The notes under the pieces are model-generated. The model was not told the DNA's origin, did no database searches, and saw only the letters and a list, made by a program, of their open reading frames with translations. A DNA stretch of 64,000 nucleotides from Comamonas sp. 26 (GTDB lineage: Bacteria; Pseudomonadota; Gammaproteobacteria; Burkholderiales; Burkholderiaceae_C): contig NZ_PEFL01000002.1 in assembly GCF_002754475.1 (NCBI RefSeq), forward strand, positions 62,001 through 126,000. The letters are read 5' to 3'. Of the stretch, positions 53,546 through 62,184 are shown piece by piece; position 1 is the stretch's first letter; each line of letters starts with the position of its first letter. Made by a program: the position numbers and the translations under genes.

Positions 53546-55834
53546 ATGATTGATGTGAACGCATCCAGCCCTGAACTCCCCCCCACCCCTTCCGAAACCA
53601 TTGCACAGGCCACGGCCGCGGAGTCTCCGCGTCGGCCTATTCGCGACCTGCCCGATGAGTTGATCAGCCAGATCGCCGCCGGCGAGGTGGTGGAGCGCCC
53701 CGCATCCGTGGTGCGCGAGCTGGTCGATAACGCGCTGGACTCCGGTGCCAGCCAGATCACCCTGCGCCTTCTGGCCGGTGGTGTGCGCCTGATCGCGGTG
53801 GAAGACGATGGCTGCGGCATTCCGCGTGACGAACTGCCCGTGGCCCTGCGCCGCCATGCCACCAGCAAGATTACCGATCTGCACGACCTGGAAACCGTGG
53901 CCACCATGGGTTTCCGGGGTGAGGCGCTGGCCGCCATTGCCTCGGTATCTGAAACCTCTATCTTCTCGCGCCCGGCCGGGCAAGACACCGCCTATCTGCT
54001 GGACGCCCGCAGTGGCGAGTTGCGCCCTGCCGCCCGCAATCAGGGCACCACGGTCGAGGTCAAGGAGCTGTTCTTCTCGACCCCGGCCCGCCGTAAATTC
54101 CTCAAGACCGATGCGACCGAGCTCGCGCATTGCGTTGAGTCTGTGCGCCGCCACGCGCTGGCCCGCCCCGATGTGGGCTTTGCCATCTGGCATGAAGGCA
54201 AGCTGGTCGAGCAATGGCGCGCCGCGACCGGCACGCCCGAAGAAGCCATCGCCAGCCGGCTGGCCGACGTACTGAACGAAAAATTTGTCGCCAACTCCGT
54301 CATCGTCGATCACTGGTCCGGCCCCGTCCATGTCACCGGCCGCGCAGGCGTTCCCGATGCTTCGCGCTCCAAGCCCGACCATCAGTTCTGCTACGTCAAT
54401 GGCCGCTTTGTGCGCGACAAGGTATTGACGCACGCTGCGCGCGCTGCTTACGAAGACATTCTTCACGGCAACAAACAGCCCATTTACGCGCTCTACATCG
54501 AAATCGACCCATCGCGCGTGGATGTCAACGTGCATCCCACCAAGATCGAAGTGCGCTTTCGCGAAAGCCGCGAAGTGCATCAGGCCGTGCGCCACGCTAT
54601 TGAAAACGCACTGGCCGCGCCCCGCGCGGCTGCCGTGGTGGAAGCGGCTGCGCAAGAAGCCGCACGCCAACCCGGTCTGAGCGATGAATCTGCAGCCACG
54701 GCTACCAAGCCCGCAACTGCTGCCGCTCCCGCCTGGCCGCAAACACGCATGAGTTTTGGCGAGCCCGTGGTCGGCAACCCGGTCAGCGATCTCGCCAAGC
54801 TCTGGGAGCCCATGCGCGAGCAGACGCCAGTGGTTGAGACTGAAGCGCCTGCAGCACCAGCAGCCCCCGTCAAGCAAGCCGTGCCAGCAACAGAAGCCGA
54901 AGCGGTGACCGCGCCAGTCATGCCAACGCAAGCCCCTGTGTCGGAATCACCTGCTGCGCCGGTCGCTATACCTGTCACTTCGGCCAAGCCTTTTGCCGCG
55001 CCCGTGCCAGCCCCTATTCCTGTGCCTGCCCCCGTAGAGCAAGACAATGGCATCAAGCTGCGCCCATCGGGCCAGTCCAGCTACTTTCAGCAAAAAGCGG
55101 CTGTAGCGCAGGTGCAAGAAGCGCCAGCAGCTATTGAATCGATAGTTAAAGTGGCGGCACAACCCGCACCAGCGGCTGCACCTGTTGCCGCCACACCAGC
55201 CATCACCGCATCATCAGCCAGCTCAGACACCGCCCCCGTCTGGCCGCTGGGCCGTGCCGTGGCGCAGTTGCATGGCGTCTATATCCTGGCTGAAAACAGT
55301 CAGGGCATGATCATCGTAGACATGCATGCCGCCCACGAGCGCATCGTCTATGAGCAGCTCAAGAACGCGGTGAATACGGAAAATGGCGAAGAGAACATTC
55401 CCAGCCAGCCCCTGCTGATTCCGGCCACCTTCGCCGCCACGCGCGAAGAAGTTGCCACCGCCGAAGCCCATGCCGACACCTTGCTGGCGCTGGGCATGGA
55501 GGTCTCGCCCTTCTCGCCCAAGACCTTGGCCGTGCGCGCCGTACCAGCCACGCTGGCGCAGGGCGATGCGGTGGAGCTGGCCCGCAGCGTTCTGGCCGAA
55601 CTGGCCCAGCATGACGCCACTACCGTGGTGCAGCGCGCGCGCAATGAAATTCTGGCCACCATGGCCTGCCATGGTGCCGTGCGCGCCAACCGCAAGCTGA
55701 CGCTCGACGAGATGAATGCACTGCTGCGCCAGATGGAGGTCACCGAGCGCTCTGACCAGTGCAACCACGGCCGCCCCACCTGGCGCCAGCTGACCATGAA
55801 AGAGCTGGATGCGCTGTTTCTGCGTGGCCGCTAA
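53546..55834 (+). CDS. mutL: DNA mismatch repair protein MutL
   Basis: 762 residues from the ATG at 53546. N-terminal GHKL ATPase (about 25-350): ISQIAAGEVVERPASVVRELVDNALDSGA, EDDGCGIPRDEL, TMGFRGEALAAI, RRKFLKTDATE. A very long Ala/Pro/Val linker (about 365-570) leads to the C-terminal dimerisation domain with QLHGVYILAENSQGMIIVDMHAAHERIVYE; DMHAAHERIVYE is an endonuclease-type metal motif (DQHA(X)2E(X)4E with Met for Gln). The tail has QCNHGRPTWRQL. At 55128-55160 the linker DNA (CAGCTATTGAATCGATAG) looks like dispersed-repeat sequence inserted in frame. Confidence 0.95.
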   Translation: MIDVNASSPELPPTPSETIAQATAAESPRRPIRDLPDELISQIAAGEVVERPASVVRELVDNALDSGASQITLRLLAGGVRLIAVEDDGCGIPRDELPVALRRHATSKITDLHDLETVATMGFRGEALAAIASVSETSIFSRPAGQDTAYLLDARSGELRPAARNQGTTVEVKELFFSTPARRKFLKTDATELAHCVESVRRHALARPDVGFAIWHEGKLVEQWRAATGTPEEAIASRLADVLNEKFVANSVIVDHWSGPVHVTGRAGVPDASRSKPDHQFCYVNGRFVRDKVLTHAARAAYEDILHGNKQPIYALYIEIDPSRVDVNVHPTKIEVRFRESREVHQAVRHAIENALAAPRAAAVVEAAAQEAARQPGLSDESAATATKPATAAAPAWPQTRMSFGEPVVGNPVSDLAKLWEPMREQTPVVETEAPAAPAAPVKQAVPATEAEAVTAPVMPTQAPVSESPAAPVAIPVTSAKPFAAPVPAPIPVPAPVEQDNGIKLRPSGQSSYFQQKAAVAQVQEAPAAIESIVKVAAQPAPAAAPVAATPAITASSASSDTAPVWPLGRAVAQLHGVYILAENSQGMIIVDMHAAHERIVYEQLKNAVNTENGEENIPSQPLLIPATFAATREEVATAEAHADTLLALGMEVSPFSPKTLAVRAVPATLAQGDAVELARSVLAELAQHDATTVVQRARNEILATMACHGAVRANRKLTLDEMNALLRQMEVTERSDQCNHGRPTWRQLTMKELDALFLRGR

Positions 55835-56514
55835 AGCGGCGACAAGCAGAACAGCAAGCGCAGGGGGAAAACGCGAATCTTTCCCCCCCCTGCGCTATGA
55901 AATCCAAAGCTGCTTGCGCCTGATATTCATAGACTTCAGGTAATTTTTTGTCTTAACGCCATTCATTAAAGGCGCAGGCAGCTCTTGAATCAATAGCAAC
56001 TGCTTGATTCATTGCTGCTGGCAATCTAGCAATCTGGCCAGCGCCATCAGCAGCGCCGCCAAACCGTCAAAGCCGCAACAGGGGCAGCGTCCCCCTGAAC
56101 GCGCACGGACCTGCACCCACAAACATAGCCCAGCCGCAGCGCCTGCTGCATGGCTGCGGCATGCCGCGCCGATTCGTCCCGATGCGCCGCATGAAAGCAG
56201 AAATTGCACCAATTTGGTGCTACCACAAATGCGAAGCAGTGAAGATTTCACTCGCGCGATTTGCCCAATCAAAGCTGATGCCACGCGTTCTTCGCACTTT
56301 TTGCGACACGCTGATGAAAAATCCTTCACCTGAAACCCAAGCGCTAAATATCTGAAAAATAAGCATAAATGCTTTGTCCATGTTCTTTTTTGGGGCATCA
56401 ATGCACCAGAATTGCGCCGACATGCACCGAAACTATGCATGGATGCATAACTTTTCGGCATAATCTTGTTTTCGCGAGTTTCAGCGTATATCCCGATCAG
56501 TCAGAAAGTTCTCT
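55835..56514. other. Long gene-poor region upstream of gdhA
   Basis: About 680 bases. Starts with a diverged dispersed repeat (about 55895-55945, AAAGCTGCTTGCGCCTGATA) and another AT-rich block with GAATCAATAGCAACTGCTT (55985-56010). A minus-strand frame of 150 codons at 56009-56461 is not convincing. The last 100 bases hold the gdhA promoter and a palindrome. GC content drops in 56330-56460. Confidence 0.5.
56434..56464 (+). promoter_or_regulatory. gdhA upstream palindrome and probable -10
   Basis: TATGCATGGATGCATA (56434-56449) is an inverted repeat with 7-base arms and a 2-base centre. CATAAT at 56459-56464 could be the -10, which would put the palindrome over the -35. That arrangement suits repression or activation by a dimeric regulator. 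No regulator is identified. Confidence 0.45.
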
Positions 56515-57861
56515 ATGAAGTACGAGTCCGTAGGCCAATTCCTGGAAGAAGTTGCACAACGTAACCCCGGTCAACCCGAGTTCCTGCAAGCCGTCACCGA
56601 AGTGATGGAAAGCCTGTGGCCCTTCATCGAGAAGAACTCCAAGTACGCTGAACACGCTCTGCTGGAGCGTCTGGTCGAGCCCGAGCGCATCATCCAGTTC
56701 CGCGTGAGCTGGACTGACGACAAGGGTCAGGTGCAAGTGAACCGCGGCTTCCGTATTCAGCACAGCATGGCCATCGGTCCTTTCAAGGGCGGTCTGCGCT
56801 TCCACCCTTCCGTCAACCAGTCCGTGCTGAAGTTCCTGGCTTTCGAGCAGACCTTCAAGAACGCGCTGACCACACTGCCCATGGGCGGCGGCAAGGGCGG
56901 CTCGGACTTCGACCCCAAGGGCAAGAGCCCTGCCGAAGTCATGCGCTTCTGCCAGGCCTTCGTGACCGAGCTGTACCGCCACGTTGGTCCCGACACCGAT
57001 GTGCCGGCTGGTGACATCGGCGTAGGTGGCCGCGAAGTGGGCTACATGGCCGGCATGTACAAAAAGCTGTCAAACACGGCATCTTCCGTGTTCACCGGCA
57101 AGGGCCTGGCCTTCGGCGGCTCGCTGATCCGTCCTGAAGCCACGGGCTACGGCACCGTGTACTTTGCCCGCGAAATGCTGGCCACTCGCGGTCTGTCGTT
57201 CGAAGGCAAGACGGTGTCCGTGTCCGGTTCGGGCAACGTGGCACAGTACGCCGTGGAAAAGGCCATGGAGCTGGGCGCCAAGGTTGTCACCGTGTCTGAT
57301 TCCTCGGGCACCGTGTACGACGCAGCCGGTTTCACCACCGAAAAGCTGGCCATCCTGATGGATGTGAAGAACCACAAGTACGGCCGCGTCAGCGACTACG
57401 CCAAGCTGGTTTCCGGCGTTGAATTCATGGCTGGCAAGTGCCCATGGTCCATCAAGGTGGACGTGGCCCTGCCTTGCGCTACTCAGAACGAGCTGACCGA
57501 AGCCGATGCCAAGACCCTGATCGCCAACGGCGTGCTGTGCGTGGCTGAAGGTGCAAACATGCCTTCCACCAACGAAGCCGCCCGCGCCTTCGAAACGGCT
57601 GGCGTGCTGTACGCACCCGGCAAGGCATCCAACGCCGGTGGCGTGGCCACATCCGGTCTGGAAATGTCGCAAAACTCGGCTCGCCTGTCCTGGCCTGCTG
57701 AAGAAGTGGACGCCCGTCTGCTGCAAATCATGCAAAGCATCCACGCTGCCTGCGTGAAGCACGGCAAGCGCGAAGACGGCACCGTGAGCTACATCGACGG
57801 CGCCAACATCGCCGGCTTTGTGAAGGTGGCTGACGCCATGCTGGCACAAGGCGTGATCTAA
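56515..57861 (+). CDS. gdhA: NADP-type glutamate dehydrogenase
   Basis: 448 residues, the length of hexameric NADP(H)-dependent GDH. Makes glutamate from 2-oxoglutarate and ammonium. Substrate-domain blocks IIQFRVSWTDDKGQVQVNRGFRIQHSMAIGPFKGGLRFHPSV and the catalytic-lysine region LPMGGGKGGSDFDPKGKS are present. The coenzyme domain has VSVSGSGNVAQYAVEKAMELGAKVV. A single gene ending at a strong terminator. Confidence 0.96.
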   Translation: MKYESVGQFLEEVAQRNPGQPEFLQAVTEVMESLWPFIEKNSKYAEHALLERLVEPERIIQFRVSWTDDKGQVQVNRGFRIQHSMAIGPFKGGLRFHPSVNQSVLKFLAFEQTFKNALTTLPMGGGKGGSDFDPKGKSPAEVMRFCQAFVTELYRHVGPDTDVPAGDIGVGGREVGYMAGMYKKLSNTASSVFTGKGLAFGGSLIRPEATGYGTVYFAREMLATRGLSFEGKTVSVSGSGNVAQYAVEKAMELGAKVVTVSDSSGTVYDAAGFTTEKLAILMDVKNHKYGRVSDYAKLVSGVEFMAGKCPWSIKVDVALPCATQNELTEADAKTLIANGVLCVAEGANMPSTNEAARAFETAGVLYAPGKASNAGGVATSGLEMSQNSARLSWPAEEVDARLLQIMQSIHAACVKHGKREDGTVSYIDGANIAGFVKVADAMLAQGVI

Positions 57862-57884
57862 GCTTTACCGCTTGATCTGCTCGC

Positions 57885-57911
57885 AAAAAGGCCCTTCGGG
57901 GCCTTTTTTCA
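57885..57911 (+). terminator. Terminator of gdhA
   Basis: AAAAAGGCCC-TTC-GGGGCCTTTTTT hairpin, 23 bases after the stop. Confidence 0.93.
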
Positions 57912-58065
57912 TGGTTACTACAGGTATCTATCTATGGCGTATGAAGTCTCGCAAAAACAGCTCACTCCGCGTCAGTATCCAGCCGCAGCTCTGCACACAT
58001 AAAGGGCTTCCCCTAGGATTGCCCCTCTTCCTGCATTCGGCCTCGCGCCTTCTGCCCTCTGACAA

Positions 58066-58084
58066 CGCCCGGTACAGCCGGGCG
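58066..58084 (+). promoter_or_regulatory. Leader hairpin before porin gene
   Basis: CGCCCGG-TACAG-CCGGGCG, a perfect 7-base GC stem ending about 20 bases before the GTG start of the porin and touching the alternative TTG. It could act as a terminator remnant or hinder ribosome access. No ribosome site is obvious after it. Confidence 0.4.
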
Positions 58085-58104
58085 CTTTGCATTTGTTATT
58101 GCCC

Positions 58105-59121
58105 GTGACTGCTTTATCCTGCTGGCGTCTGGCTTGTGCCAGCACCGCCGCTTTGACCGCGCTGATTTCCGCAGCTTCCGCCCATGCCCAGCAAGCGCCC
58201 AATGGCACGCTGCAAATCTATGGCCGTATCAACTCTTCAATAGAAAGCTCGCGGACCGAAGGCCAGGCCGCCGTGCAGAGCCTGCGCAGCAACGAATCCT
58301 TCTGGGGTCTGCGCGGGCAGGAAGATCTGGGCGGCGGCATGCAGGCCGGGTTCATTCTGGAGCACGGCTTTGAGCTGGACACTGGCACGAACAGCGGTAG
58401 CAACTACTTCAATCGCAAGAACGAGGTGAATCTGAGCGGCAGCTTCGGCATGCTGCGCATGGGCCATATGTTCAGCGAGGCCTACTACGCCACAGCCGAT
58501 GTGGTGAGCATGCACAACTTTGACACCGGCATCTCATCCGATGCGCTGTATGCGTGGGTCTCCAATGGCAGCAACCATGTGTCCTGGCGCCTGCCTGAAT
58601 ATCAGGGCCTGACCGTGGAACTGGGCACCAGCCTGCATGAAAAGCAGGCCGAGCCCAGCAAAAACGCATGGGACCTGGCTGCCAATTACGCGCTGGGCGA
58701 CTTGTCGCTGGGCATGGGCTACAACCGCTGGGGCGTGGCCGAACAAGCCACCCTGCGCGCCACCTACACCATGGGCGCGTGGACGCTGGCCGGCTTGATC
58801 CAGAACAGCCATGGATGGGATCAGGCTCACTATAAGGTTGATAGCAGCCAGCGCACACGCAATATGGGTCGCGTGGCTATTCAGTATGAAGACGGCCCCA
58901 GCGAATATCACCTGAACGCAGGCTATGCCAGCAAGGTGGGCGGCGAGGCAGGTACGCAGGCCATGCAGTGGACGCTGGCATACAACTACAACTTCAATCC
59001 CCGCACCAAGCTCTACGCGCTCTACACCCGCATCAACAACCACGAGCGCGCCAGCTATCTGACGGGCGAGGCGGGTGTGGGCGCCCGTTCTGTGGCCATG
59101 GGCATACGGCACTACTTCTAA
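58105..59121 (+). CDS. Outer-membrane porin
   Basis: 338 residues from a GTG at 58105; a TTG at 58087 is possible. Signal peptide ends SAHAQQ. Mature part begins GTLQIYGRINSSIESS, typical of Gram-negative general porins of betaproteobacteria, and closes with a terminal aromatic strand SVAMGIRHYF. Contains FWGLRGQEDLGGGMQAGFILEHGF and NRKNEVNLSGSFGMLRMGHM. A 16-stranded trimeric barrel is expected. Start site and translation signal are weak. Confidence 0.88.
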   Translation: MTALSCWRLACASTAALTALISAASAHAQQAPNGTLQIYGRINSSIESSRTEGQAAVQSLRSNESFWGLRGQEDLGGGMQAGFILEHGFELDTGTNSGSNYFNRKNEVNLSGSFGMLRMGHMFSEAYYATADVVSMHNFDTGISSDALYAWVSNGSNHVSWRLPEYQGLTVELGTSLHEKQAEPSKNAWDLAANYALGDLSLGMGYNRWGVAEQATLRATYTMGAWTLAGLIQNSHGWDQAHYKVDSSQRTRNMGRVAIQYEDGPSEYHLNAGYASKVGGEAGTQAMQWTLAYNYNFNPRTKLYALYTRINNHERASYLTGEAGVGARSVAMGIRHYF

Positions 59122-59229
59122 AAAATCGCTCCCATCAAAAAGCGCGGTGCATCAGCGGGCAAGCCCTCATGCACCGCTTGCGCGCAGCGGGTACAAAAGT
59201 TTCTTTGACTTTTCACCCCAAGGACTGCC

Positions 59230-59631
59230 ATGCGCCACTTGCTCAAACCCGCTGCCCTGCTTTGCACCAGCGCCCTGTTTCTCATCAGCGGCAGTGCCAT
59301 GGCGCAGGCCAGTGGCCTGTCGCGCACCATGGTGGGCAAGGCCGATGTCTCGGTACCGGGCCGCGAGGCGGTAGTGGCCAAGGTTGAGGTGGCACCGGGT
59401 GCACGCGCCGGTCGCCACACCCATCCCGGCGATGAAATCAGCTACATCAGCGAAGGCGAAGTGGACTTGCTCATCGACGGCCAGCCGCCCCGCACCCTCA
59501 AGGCCGGTGAATCGTTTGTGGTGCCCGCCGGCGTGGTGCATGACGCGCACAACGCCAGCAGCGGCACGGTAAAACTGATTGGCGTGTATGTGGTGGAAAA
59601 GGGCAAGCCACTGGCCACGCCTGCGCCTTGA
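59230..59631 (+). CDS. Exported cupin-domain protein
   Basis: 133 residues. Signal peptide ends SAMAQ. Single conserved cupin barrel with metal ligands in GRHTHPGDEISYISEGE (HxH and E) and VVPAGVVHDAHN. Periplasmic metal-binding cupin of unknown activity; AAGGACTGCC precedes the ATG. Followed by a terminator. Confidence 0.85.
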   Translation: MRHLLKPAALLCTSALFLISGSAMAQASGLSRTMVGKADVSVPGREAVVAKVEVAPGARAGRHTHPGDEISYISEGEVDLLIDGQPPRTLKAGESFVVPAGVVHDAHNASSGTVKLIGVYVVEKGKPLATPAP

Positions 59632-59671
59632 TCGTTTAAGAAAAACCGCTGCTTACCCACAAAAAGTGCCG

Positions 59672-59703
59672 TAAAAAACCGCAGTTCATCGCTGCGGTTT
59701 TTG
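59672..59703 (+). terminator. Terminator after cupin gene
   Basis: AAAAAACCGCAG / CTGCGGTTTTT hairpin with T run, lying only about 20 bases before the next gene start. Confidence 0.85.
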
Positions 59704-59724
59704 TCTTTGTACGATCAACGCATC

Positions 59725-60090
59725 ATGAAGAAGCACCTCATTACCGTCCTGCTGCTGTGCGCAGCCACCAGCGCCGCTCTGGCCGAAAAGCCCACACCTG
59801 CAGCCATGCAGGAGATTGAGCATTTGATCAGTCACCTTAAAAACTCAGGCTGTGAATTTCAGCGCAATGGCAGCTGGTATGACAGCGCCAAGGCGGCAGA
59901 CCACCTGCGCGGCAAATACGACTACCTGCTCAAAAAGGGCTGGCTGGTCACGTCTGAAGACTTCATCACCCGCGCCGCCAGCGAAAGCAGCATGAGCCAT
60001 AAGCCCTACCAGGTGCGCTGCGCAGGCAAGGAGGCAGAGCCCAGCGCGGCCTGGCTGAAGGCCGAGCTGATGCGCTATCGCACCAAATAA
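59725..60090 (+). CDS. DUF5329 family exported protein
   Basis: 121 residues from the ATG at 59725. Signal peptide (KKHLITVLLLCAATSAALA). Mature part has EIEHLISHLKNSGCEFQRNGSWYDSAKAADHLRGKYDYLLKKG and a second Cys late (QVRCAG), probably disulfide bonded to the first. The pattern matches the uncharacterised DUF5329 family. No ribosome site stands out. Convergent with the methylglyoxal synthase gene. Confidence 0.72.
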   Translation: MKKHLITVLLLCAATSAALAEKPTPAAMQEIEHLISHLKNSGCEFQRNGSWYDSAKAADHLRGKYDYLLKKGWLVTSEDFITRAASESSMSHKPYQVRCAGKEAEPSAAWLKAELMRYRTK

Positions 60091-60115
60091 AAGCCGTTAG
60101 ACAGCTCGACGGCGA

Positions 60116-60991
60116 TCAGCTGCCGCGCTTCACCGCCGCATCGCACCAGCGCTGCGCCACCTTGGGCGATGTGCTGCACACCGCATCATGCGTGACGGTG
60201 GTCACGGCTCGCTCCAGCAGCTGAATATCGGCTTCATGCTGGCGGGCCACATGTGGATCTTCAAAAAAGATGGCGCGGTGGCAGCGCTTTTCCAGCACCA
60301 GGTCGGCAATCTGCGCATCGCCGCCCAGCGGGCCGCTGTTGTAGCGGTCCACCCAGGGCTTGTCGGCGGGCCAGCCCTTGCTCCAGGCCATCTCATTGAG
60401 CTTCTGGCCCGTGGTACCCGTGCCCACGCGGCGGCGATAGCGGCTTAGCAAGTCAAAGTTGCGCTCCGCAAAGTCCATCATCGTGGGCTTCATGGCGTCG
60501 TGGGCGATCAGCGCCAGCGTCTGGTTTTCATAGTCATAAAAACGGTCTGCATTGCGGTCACGCGCAAAACCGGCGTGAATGCGCTCCATCTCAATCCAGT
60601 CGCGCGTGGATGCCACGGTAGACAGAAACGGCTTGCCGTGAATCACGCACTGGCGCTTCATGGCCAGCGCTTCCGGGAAGATGGAAGAAGGGTCTACCGG
60701 GTCCATCAGGTAGATGGCGCCATCCAGCGTGCGCTCGTCACCCTCCATACCCACCACTTCGGCGACCAGCTTCATCAGCCCGCCTTCGCGGCCATAGGGG
60801 TAACGCACCAGACCTTTGTAGCCCTGCAGCATGCTGGCGGCCGTGATGGCATCGTAGGTACGACCCACGGTATGAAAGCCGAGCTTGAGCTCGCGAATCC
60901 CAGCCTCGCAGGCGCGCAGCAAGGAAAACAGCGCGGCATCCTCGGTCTGGTGATGAAGTTTGTTGGCCGCAAGGCCCAGGCAGATCGACAT
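60116..60991 (-). CDS. mgsA: Methylglyoxal synthase with an extra, degenerate N-terminal domain
   Basis: 291 residues, about twice the length of E. coli MgsA (about 150). The C-terminal half (about 155-291) carries the active-site set: AHD (163-165), TGTTG (191-195), GPLGGD (220-225, catalytic Asp) and FFEDP with a His at 252. It converts dihydroxyacetone phosphate to methylglyoxal. The N-terminal half (1-140) lines up with the same fold: TVGRT for the TGTTG loop, GREGGL for GPLGGD, LMDP for FFEDP, and a STRDWI end. It lacks the catalytic Asp and His. So it looks like an internal duplication with a dead first copy. GAGGA nine bases upstream supports the start. Confidence 0.85.
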   Translation of the reverse strand: MSICLGLAANKLHHQTEDAALFSLLRACEAGIRELKLGFHTVGRTYDAITAASMLQGYKGLVRYPYGREGGLMKLVAEVVGMEGDERTLDGAIYLMDPVDPSSIFPEALAMKRQCVIHGKPFLSTVASTRDWIEMERIHAGFARDRNADRFYDYENQTLALIAHDAMKPTMMDFAERNFDLLSRYRRRVGTGTTGQKLNEMAWSKGWPADKPWVDRYNSGPLGGDAQIADLVLEKRCHRAIFFEDPHVARQHEADIQLLERAVTTVTHDAVCSTSPKVAQRWCDAAVKRGS

Positions 60992-61174
60992 ATTGAACTA
61001 ATCCTCAAACAGGCTTCAAGCGCTCACAGATACTGCACAACCAGCTATCGATTTGTGCGTTGAAACACCCCTCAAGAATATCGCCAATTCATGTCCTGCA
61101 AATGAATCGGGCAGGTTGAGACAGCCATACTTGCGCAGCACTTGACAGCCGCCCTCTCTGCACCTCACTCGACC

Positions 61175-62038
61175 ATGCCTTTGCTCTCACGCTTCTGGAA
61201 TCTGCACCGCACCTTGATCGCGCTGGGGCTGATCGCGCTTGCTGGTCTTGCCACCTGGGGCTTGAACGAACTGGACACCCGGCAGCGCCTGTGGATTTTT
61301 CAGCCCAGTGACCGCAGCTGGTCCGGTGCCAGCACCGCAGGCATGCAGGAGCAGTGGATTGACTTTCACAGCCGCGACGGCAGCGCCGCAAAACTGCATG
61401 CCCTATGGATGCCATCCAGCAACGCCAAGGCCCCGCTGCTGCTGTTTCTGCACGGTGCGCGCTGGAATGTGACGGGTTCATCACCCCGCATCAGGCGGCT
61501 ACATGACATGGGTTTTTCAGTACTGGCCGTGGACTACCGGGGCTTTGGCCAGAGCAGCAAGGCTCTGCCCTCTGAAGCATCAGCCGCCGAAGACGCCCGC
61601 GCTGCATGGCGCTGGCTGGGTCAGAAGGCGGCGGGCAAGCCGCGCTATATCTTTGGTCACTCTCTGGGTGGCGCTATAGCAATCGACCTGGCCAGCGCCG
61701 TGAATGATGAACAGGGTGTGATCGTCGAATCCACCTTCACCAGCATCCCCGATGTGTTTGACTCCATGCGCTGGGGCTGGCTGCCGGTGGACTGGCTGAT
61801 TACGCAGCGCTTTGACTCCGTGGGCAAGGTGGCCCGCATTGGCTCGCCGCTGCTGGTTGTGCATGGCTCGGCAGACCCGCTGATTCCCGCCCAGCTGGGC
61901 CAGCAGCTGTTTGACGCGGCCCAGCAGCCCAAGCGCTTTTTGCTGGTGGATGGCGCCACGCACCACAACACCCAGAGCAAGGCGCTCAAGCAATACCGGG
62001 CAGCCCTGCAGGAGCTGTTCGGGATTGGAACGAGATAG
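61175..62038 (+). CDS. Alpha/beta hydrolase with N-terminal membrane anchor
   Basis: 287 residues from the ATG at 61175; an upstream TTG at 61142 is less likely. One N-terminal hydrophobic segment (TLIALGLIALAGLATWGL), then the hydrolase fold: FLHGARWNVTGSS (oxyanion), VDYRGFGQSS, nucleophile Ser in GHSLGGAIA, acid Asp in VHGSADPLIP, His in DGATHHN. A membrane-anchored serine esterase/lipase-like enzyme. Substrate unknown. Confidence 0.87.
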   Translation: MPLLSRFWNLHRTLIALGLIALAGLATWGLNELDTRQRLWIFQPSDRSWSGASTAGMQEQWIDFHSRDGSAAKLHALWMPSSNAKAPLLLFLHGARWNVTGSSPRIRRLHDMGFSVLAVDYRGFGQSSKALPSEASAAEDARAAWRWLGQKAAGKPRYIFGHSLGGAIAIDLASAVNDEQGVIVESTFTSIPDVFDSMRWGWLPVDWLITQRFDSVGKVARIGSPLLVVHGSADPLIPAQLGQQLFDAAQQPKRFLLVDGATHHNTQSKALKQYRAALQELFGIGTR

Positions 62039-62084
62039 GCGGAGGCCGTCCCAGCAAAGCCCAAACCCGGACCCATAAGATGTT

Positions 62085-62140
62085 TAAGCTATTTAAAAAC
62101 CAATTTTTATTATTTTTCTTTTTATAGAGATTTTTTCAGA
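62085..62140. promoter_or_regulatory. Extremely AT-rich stretch before Bug gene
   Basis: Runs such as AACCAATTTTTATTATTTTT and CTTTTTATAGAGATTTTTTC, far more AT-rich than anything nearby. It could be an UP element or a target of a nucleoid protein. TATAGA could be part of a -10. Confidence 0.35.
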
Positions 62141-62184
62141 ATGCATGGACTGGCGCACGCGCCGCACTTTTGTGATCTACAGCC

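Noticed and set aside
56009..56461. 150-codon minus-strand frame upstream of gdhA
   Set aside because: No family resemblance, Cys/Ala/Arg-rich composition typical of chance frames, and no good ribosome site.
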